DNA of 64,000 nt from Duganella zoogloeoides (GTDB lineage: Bacteria; Pseudomonadota; Gammaproteobacteria; Burkholderiales; Burkholderiaceae_D), in contig NZ_CP140152.1 in assembly GCF_034479515.1 (NCBI RefSeq), positions 3,410,001 through 3,474,000 of the forward strand, in the 5' to 3' direction. Under the pieces are notes generated by a model, which was not told the DNA's origin, made no database searches, and saw only the letters and a program-made list of their open reading frames with translations. Numbering within the stretch: the stretch's first letter is position 1; every line of letters begins with the position of its first letter. This document shows positions 59,667 to 64,000 of the stretch, in pieces. The position numbers and the translations under genes were made by a program.

Positions 59667-60553
59667 CCTAGCGCTGCTTCCAGGGCATCTATGAACACGC
59701 GGGTCTTGGCCGGCATCAGCCGCCGCCCCGGAAACACGGCCCAGGCGGTCACCTGCGGGAACGACCACTCGGGCAGCACCCGCACCAGTGCCCCCTTCTC
59801 CACGTACGGCCGTGCAATCGGCTCGGTGGAGGCGCCGATGCCGATACCGACGCTGGCCATGCGCACCACCAGCTCCGGCGAATTGGCCAGCACCCGCACC
59901 GGCAACTCGCGCTCCCAGCGCACTTTGCCGCGCACCAGCGTCCAGCGTACCAGGCCGTTCAAGCGTGGCGGCAAGCTCAATATGTCGTGGCGAAACAGGT
60001 CGTCGGGATGCTCGGGCAGGCCGCGCACGCTGGCATAGCCGGGCGCCGCGTACAGCGCCAGCGAACTGCCCAGGATGCGGCGCGCGGCCAGCGTGGCGTC
60101 ATCCGGCAGGTCGCCCATGCGGATCGCCAGGTCGTAGTTCTCCGCCACCAGGTCCACCCGGCGCGGCGACAAGTCCAGCTCCAGCGAGATCGCCGGATAT
60201 TTTTGCAGGAACGTCGCCAGCATGTCGCTCAGCGCCAGGTTGGCAAAATCGGCCGGCATCGATACCCGCAGCAAGCCGCTCGGCGCCCCCTGCCGATGCT
60301 GCGCCAGCGCGCCCGCCGCCTCGGTTTCGTCGGCCACGCGGCGCGCGTGCTCCAGCAGGCTCGAACCGAACTCGGTGAGCATCAGCTTGCGCGTGGTGCG
60401 CTGGAGCAGGCGCTCGCCCAGGTGCGCCTCCAATAAAGAAATGCGGCGCGAGACGGTGGACTTGGGCAGCTGCACGCGCTCGGCAGCCAGGCTGAAACTG
60501 CCGCATTCGACGATGCGGGCAAACAGCAGCAGGTCGGCGGGATCGATATCCAT
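59657..60553 (-). CDS. LysR-family transcriptional regulator
   Basis: A 298-residue LysR regulator. The N-terminal winged helix-turn-helix is clear (LLLFARIVECGSFSLAAERV, LPKSTVSRRISLLEAHLGER, LLQRTTRKLMLTEFG). The effector domain follows (GLLRVSMPADFANLALSDML, LSPRRVDLVAENYDLAIRMG, ANSPELVVRMASVGIGIGAS). It is divergent from azoR, with about 120 bp between, the usual layout for LysR control of the neighbouring gene. The effector is unknown. Confidence 0.93.
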   Translation of the reverse strand: MDIDPADLLLFARIVECGSFSLAAERVQLPKSTVSRRISLLEAHLGERLLQRTTRKLMLTEFGSSLLEHARRVADETEAAGALAQHRQGAPSGLLRVSMPADFANLALSDMLATFLQKYPAISLELDLSPRRVDLVAENYDLAIRMGDLPDDATLAARRILGSSLALYAAPGYASVRGLPEHPDDLFRHDILSLPPRLNGLVRWTLVRGKVRWERELPVRVLANSPELVVRMASVGIGIGASTEPIARPYVEKGALVRVLPEWSFPQVTAWAVFPGRRLMPAKTRVFIDALEAALGSA

Positions 60554-60674
60554 GGTGATTGTTCCACTGGTGGATGAATGTTATCCATTTTAAGGGATTC
60601 CGCATTGGTTTTGAAACGATTAAAGTAACTCCATCGCCGCACACAACGTGCACAACCAATACAGGAGCCCCACC

Positions 60675-61274
60675 ATGAACATCTTGCAAATCAACTCCAG
60701 CGCCCGCAGCACCGGTTCCGAATCGACCCGCCTGGCCGACGCCATCGTCGCCAAGCTGCAGGCCGCCAATCCCGGCGCCACCGTGGCGCGCCGCGACCTG
60801 GCTGCCACGCCGCACCCGGTGCTGGACGAAGCCGCGCTGCAAGCGCTGTTCACCCCGGCCGACCAGCGCACCGCCGAACAGGCCGCCCGGGTGGCGCTTG
60901 ACGACGCCCTGATCGCCCAGGTGCAGGCGGCCGACGCCATCGTGATCGGTTCGCCGATGTACAACTTCGGCATCACGGTGCAGCTGAAAGCCTGGTTCGA
61001 CGCGATTGCCCGCGCCGGCGTGACGTTCAAATACGGCGCCACCGGTCCCATCGGCCTGGTCACCGGTAAAAAAGTGTATGTCGCGATCGCCCGTGGCGGT
61101 TTGCACCGCGATGGCCCGAGCGACACCCAGTTGCCGCACCTGAAAATGTTCCTGTCGTTCCTGGGCATGACCGATGTCCAGTTCGTGTACGCGGAAGGCC
61201 TGGGCATGGGTCCCGAAGCCGTAGCAAAAGCGCAGGCGCAGGCCGATGCCGACATCAACGCCGTGCTGGTGTAA
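60675..61274 (+). CDS. azoR: FMN-dependent NADH-azoreductase (AzoR)
   Basis: A 199-residue flavodoxin-like quinone/azo reductase. The FMN-binding start is [20 protein letters not shown], and the family loop [20 protein letters not shown] with [20 protein letters not shown] is diagnostic. A strong ribosome site (aggag) precedes the ATG at 60675. It uses NADH to reduce quinones, azo dyes and thiol-reactive electrophiles. It is divergent from a LysR regulator and 35 bp before a pirin gene, a common betaproteobacterial arrangement for quinone/electrophile stress. Confidence 0.93.
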   Translation: MNILQINSSARSTGSESTRLADAIVAKLQAANPGATVARRDLAATPHPVLDEAALQALFTPADQRTAEQAARVALDDALIAQVQAADAIVIGSPMYNFGITVQLKAWFDAIARAGVTFKYGATGPIGLVTGKKVYVAIARGGLHRDGPSDTQLPHLKMFLSFLGMTDVQFVYAEGLGMGPEAVAKAQAQADADINAVLV

Positions 61275-61309
61275 TCGACTTTGTCATCAATGTTAAAAGG
61301 AGCAGCGCC

Positions 61310-62191
61310 ATGAACAACGTAGCAAGTGATACCGTCACCCGCGAACGCGGCGTGGAGCGCGTGCTGGCCGGCCAGTCCGTGATGGATGGGGCTGGCGTGA
61401 AGATCAACCGCGTGGTCACGCAGCCGCTGCAACGCCGGCTCGATCCGTTCCTGATGCTCGACAATTTCGCCAGCGGCGAAGCCAACGACTACATCGCCGG
61501 CTTCCCCAGCCATCCGCACCGGGGCTTCGAGACCGTGACCTATATGCTCGAGGGCCGCATGCGCCACAAGGACAGCGCCGGCAACGAGGGGCTGCTCACC
61601 AACGGCGGCGTGCAATGGATGACCGCCGGCCGTGGCGTGATCCACTCCGAGATGCCCGAGCAGCAGGAAGGCAGGATGGAAGGCTTTCAGTTGTGGCTCA
61701 ATTTGCCGGCCAGGGACAAGCTGCGCGACCCGTGGTACCGCGACTTCAACGGCGACGAGCTGCCGCGCTTTGTCACCGCCGCCGGCGTCCATGTCAAGGT
61801 CATCGCCGGCAGCAGCCATGGCGTGGCGGGCGCGGTGCAGCGCGAGGTGACCGAGCCTGTTTATCTCGACGTGGAGATACCGGCCGGCGCATCGTTCAGC
61901 CAGGTGCTGCCCCCCGGGCATAATGCATTCGTGTTCGTCTATCGGGGCGCAGTGCGGTTGGGCGACAAGGACGTGGCAGCGGGCCGCCTGGCGATCCTGG
62001 CCAACACCGAAGGCGCGGACGGCATCAACGTCCATGCGCTGGAAGCGAGCCGTTTGATCCTGGTGGCAGGCAAACCGCTGAACGAGCCGATCGCCCAATA
62101 CGGTCCGTTCGTGATGAACACCCAGGCCGAGGTGTTCCAGGCGGTGGAAGACTTCCGGGGCGGCAAACTGGGCGAAGAAGCGCACGCTTGA
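61310..62191 (+). CDS. Pirin family protein
   Basis: A 293-residue bicupin. The N-terminal cupin has the metal ligands in FPSHPHRGFETVTYMLEGRM (two His), then TAGRGVIHSEMPEQQ (His and Glu). The C-terminal half is the second cupin with the pirin tail (LAGKPLNEPIAQYGPFVMNT). Some bacterial pirins have quercetin-2,3-dioxygenase activity; others are redox-linked, so the reaction here is open. It follows azoR on the same strand and probably shares its LysR control. A ribosome site (aagga) precedes the ATG. Confidence 0.92.
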   Translation: MNNVASDTVTRERGVERVLAGQSVMDGAGVKINRVVTQPLQRRLDPFLMLDNFASGEANDYIAGFPSHPHRGFETVTYMLEGRMRHKDSAGNEGLLTNGGVQWMTAGRGVIHSEMPEQQEGRMEGFQLWLNLPARDKLRDPWYRDFNGDELPRFVTAAGVHVKVIAGSSHGVAGAVQREVTEPVYLDVEIPAGASFSQVLPPGHNAFVFVYRGAVRLGDKDVAAGRLAILANTEGADGINVHALEASRLILVAGKPLNEPIAQYGPFVMNTQAEVFQAVEDFRGGKLGEEAHA

Positions 62192-62294
62192 TCAAGGTAG
62201 TGCACGGCGTGTGCGCACAGTTTGCCGGTTCTGAACAGTCTGGTGCGCTCCCGGGGCGCCGTGCATAATGCGGCAACAACCTCGGGAGCACCTC

Positions 62295-62627
62295 ATGAAG
62301 AACTGGCTTTTCCTTGTCATCGCCATCGTTTCGGAAACCATCGCCACCTCGGCACTCAAGTCCAGCGCGGGTTTTACCAAGCTGCTGCCATCGCTGCTGG
62401 TGGTGGCCGGCTACGGCATCGCCTTCTATTTTTTGTCGCTCACCTTGCGCACCATCCCGATCGGCATCGCCTACGCGGTGTGGTCGGGCGTGGGCATCGT
62501 GCTGATCGCGCTGGTGGGCTGGCTGGTGTTCGGACAGAAGCTCGATACGCCCGCGCTGCTGGGGATGGGGCTGATCGTGGCCGGGGTGGTGGTGATGAAC
62601 GTGTTTTCCAGGACCGCCCAGCATTGA
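62295..62627 (+). CDS. SMR-family quaternary-compound/drug exporter (EmrE/Qac-like)
   Basis: A 110-residue four-helix small multidrug resistance protein. The essential Glu lies in helix 1 ([15 protein letters not shown]). The helix 3 motif [20 protein letters not shown], with the substrate-site Trp, and the segment [20 protein letters not shown] place it in the EmrE/Qac group rather than the guanidinium (Gdx/SugE) group. The start at 62295 has gggag upstream; 62268 is an in-frame alternative. It acts as a dimer that exchanges protons for cationic drugs. It stands alone, about 100 bp after pirin. Confidence 0.88.
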   Translation: MKNWLFLVIAIVSETIATSALKSSAGFTKLLPSLLVVAGYGIAFYFLSLTLRTIPIGIAYAVWSGVGIVLIALVGWLVFGQKLDTPALLGMGLIVAGVVVMNVFSRTAQH

Positions 62628-62656
62628 AACGGGCTGTCTCGGGATAAAATACGCGG

Positions 62657-63124
62657 ATGAATCCCTTAATCCTCAAATGGCTGCGCAAGCTGAGCTACAT
62701 GCTCGGCTTTGAAACCGTATCGTCCTTCCCGCCCGGCCATCCGTATGAGCGCACGCGCTGGAACGGCGCCTACTTCGACATCGCGTCCTACGTCAAACCC
62801 GACGAGATCGAGCACCGGCTGTGCGAAGCGATCACCAACACGCCGCTGGTGTTCGGCCAGATCGACAATCCCACGCCGCGCATGCAGCGCGCGCTGCTGG
62901 CCGTGCTGGAAGAACGCATGCGCCACAACCGCGGCCGCGCCACCGAGCTGGCCGTGCAACTGGTACACGCCTACGACAGCGCCCACATCACCGAGGTGAT
63001 CCCCGGCCTGCGCGCCCAGGTGGCCGGCACCCGCCACGACGACATCGGCGAACGGGCCCGCAGCGTGATGGCCTTTCTCGCCTCCACGCAGTCGCCGTTC
63101 GACGTCATCGACATGCCGGTCTAG
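62657..63124 (+). CDS. Hypothetical protein
   Basis: I do not recognise this 155-residue protein. It has no signal peptide or membrane segment. The N terminus is basic (MNPLILKWLRKLSYMLG), the middle contains RTRWNGAYFDIASYVKPDEI, and the C-terminal half is helical (ALLAVLEERMRHNRGRATEL, DDIGERARSVMAFLAS). Codon usage and GC at third positions match the neighbours, so it is probably a real gene. It lies 29 bp after the SMR gene and converges on the DUF1906 gene. Confidence 0.65.
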   Translation: MNPLILKWLRKLSYMLGFETVSSFPPGHPYERTRWNGAYFDIASYVKPDEIEHRLCEAITNTPLVFGQIDNPTPRMQRALLAVLEERMRHNRGRATELAVQLVHAYDSAHITEVIPGLRAQVAGTRHDDIGERARSVMAFLASTQSPFDVIDMPV

Positions 63125-63132
63125 GTTTTTAA

Positions 63133-63999
63133 TTAAAGAATCTGGAAAAAGCCGGTAGGAAAACCCTCATTGCTGCGCGCCAGCTCGACGTGGATGCGGC
63201 GGCCGTCGTCAACCGGCAGCACTGCGGGCGCCAGTTGCTTGAGGTTGAACGACTCGAACTTCGACGCATCGGGCGCCGGCTGGGTCTTGTCCGGCGCCGG
63301 CGCCAGCCAGCTCAGCGTCGCCAGGCCGGCACTGACCATGGCCTCGCAACACGCAGCCGAGCCGTACACCCCGACCTGGTATACCGGCTCGCCCGGCCGT
63401 GCCGCCTTGAACGCCTGGTTGATACCCTCGAAATAGCGCGTGATCGGACCGGCGATATCGTCCGAGTTGGGATTGCAATCGACTTCGAAATAGATGGCCG
63501 AGCCCGACGGCTGGGTGATGCCCGACTGCGCCATCAGGTAGGCCGCCGCGCCATCGGCCATGCCCTGGGCCCGGCTGAAAGAATGCAGGTGGGCGCCGAT
63601 GGTTTCCCACACCACGCCGATGTGGATGCCGGCATCGGTGAGCGCGCGCGCTTCGGCCATCGACAAATTCTTGCTCGCGCTATGGCTGTAGTAGCGAATG
63701 GCAAAATCGATCCCCTGTTGCTTGATTGATATCGCGTGCTGCGTCAGTTCGAAAGCGGCTTTCACGCCGGTGAGGACAACCATGGGTGCTCCAGTGGGAA
63801 TGGTGGATGAAGGCGCCGGAACCGACCGCAGGCGTGGCATCGGACCAGGCAGTGTCGCAGGCTCGACCCGCTCGATGCGCACCCGGTAGCCGTGCACCGG
63901 CACGCGGATGCGCAGCGGATTGCCGCGTCCCTCGCCGACGTAGTACTGGGCGAGCTTGCTGCGCAGGCGCACCAGTTGCAGCCCGACCACGGGGTCGTC
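63133..63999 (-). CDS. DUF1906 glycoside-hydrolase-like protein with an N-terminal RLR-YY domain remnant, 5' end outside window
   Basis: The C-terminal 220 residues are the Rv2525c-like glycoside-hydrolase-like fold (DUF1906): QQGIDFAIRYYSHSASKNLS, GIHIGVVWETIG, GSAIYFEVDCNPNSDDIAGP with the acidic pair, and QVGVYGSAACCEAMVSAGLA. Before it, residues next to the window edge read DDPVVGLQLVRLRSKLAQYY and RIRVPVHGYRV. That resembles the RLRxxLxxYY...RIxIPxGxY domain found before adenylate-cyclase and other signalling modules. The frame is open to the right edge, so the full protein is longer. No catalytic activity is established for DUF1906 proteins. It is convergent with the hypothetical gene. 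Confidence 0.72.
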   Translation of the reverse strand, partial: DDPVVGLQLVRLRSKLAQYYVGEGRGNPLRIRVPVHGYRVRIERVEPATLPGPMPRLRSVPAPSSTIPTGAPMVVLTGVKAAFELTQHAISIKQQGIDFAIRYYSHSASKNLSMAEARALTDAGIHIGVVWETIGAHLHSFSRAQGMADGAAAYLMAQSGITQPSGSAIYFEVDCNPNSDDIAGPITRYFEGINQAFKAARPGEPVYQVGVYGSAACCEAMVSAGLATLSWLAPAPDKTQPAPDASKFESFNLKQLAPAVLPVDDGRRIHVELARSNEGFPTGFFQIL

Positions 64000-64000
64000 G

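Noticed and set aside
62192..62294. Guanidine riboswitch ahead of the SMR transporter gene
   Set aside because: The leader has no paired hairpins with ACGR loops and no ykkC-like core, and the transporter is of the EmrE/Qac type rather than the guanidinium type.

Overview
The window is GC-rich bacterial DNA with gene content typical of a motile, environmental betaproteobacterium. The closest match is probably the Oxalobacteraceae (Massilia/Duganella/Janthinobacterium type). This placement is an inference from gene families, a recCBD operon and several hybrid kinases, not from a marker gene. No rRNA, tRNA or CRISPR array was seen.

Region 1 (1-17539) is a dense flagellar cluster. It runs fliK-fliL-fliA-motA-motB, then flgM-flgN-separate muramidase, then flgA on the minus strand, then flgBCDEFGHI, a short flgJ, flgK, flgL and a late hook-associated gene. 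A private sigma-28 and stator pair next to fliK/fliL, plus one block of rod/hook genes, matches the secondary or lateral (Flag-2, laf/lfg) systems rather than a usual primary flagellum. FlgJ is split: the rod-cap domain and the muramidase are separate genes about 7 kb apart.

Region 2 (17499-26740) holds a PAS-PAS-GGDEF-EAL protein, an unknown protein, a Tat-exported M15-type lipoprotein, a degenerate EAL protein, a class II glutamine amidotransferase, a GNAT acetyltransferase, a sulfate-binding protein with a TOBE protein, and a PBP7-like endopeptidase.

Region 3 (26742-36054) is the recC-recB-recD operon on the minus strand. A duplicated 16-bp junction makes a possible 46-codon gene between recB and recD.

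Region 4 (36108-51322) carries three large hybrid sensor kinases, a FAH/hydratase-family enzyme, an M1 aminopeptidase, a YceI lipoprotein and a LysE exporter. It also has two unusual non-coding stretches. At 45161-45679 there is a long hairpin and a candidate minus-strand structured RNA. At 47158-48445 there is a lower-GC, probably acquired remnant with a TadE-like gene flanked by 16-bp direct repeats.

Region 5 (51327-64000) is an efflux and redox-stress neighbourhood. A four-gene operon (small membrane protein, RND adaptor, RND pump, outer-membrane channel) is divergent from a SufR-like cysteine-rich regulator, with two matching inverted repeats 53 bp apart between or at them. Then come an MFS exporter, a LysR regulator divergent from azoR-pirin, an EmrE-like SMR transporter, an unknown gene, and a glycoside-hydrolase-like (DUF1906) protein that runs off the right edge.
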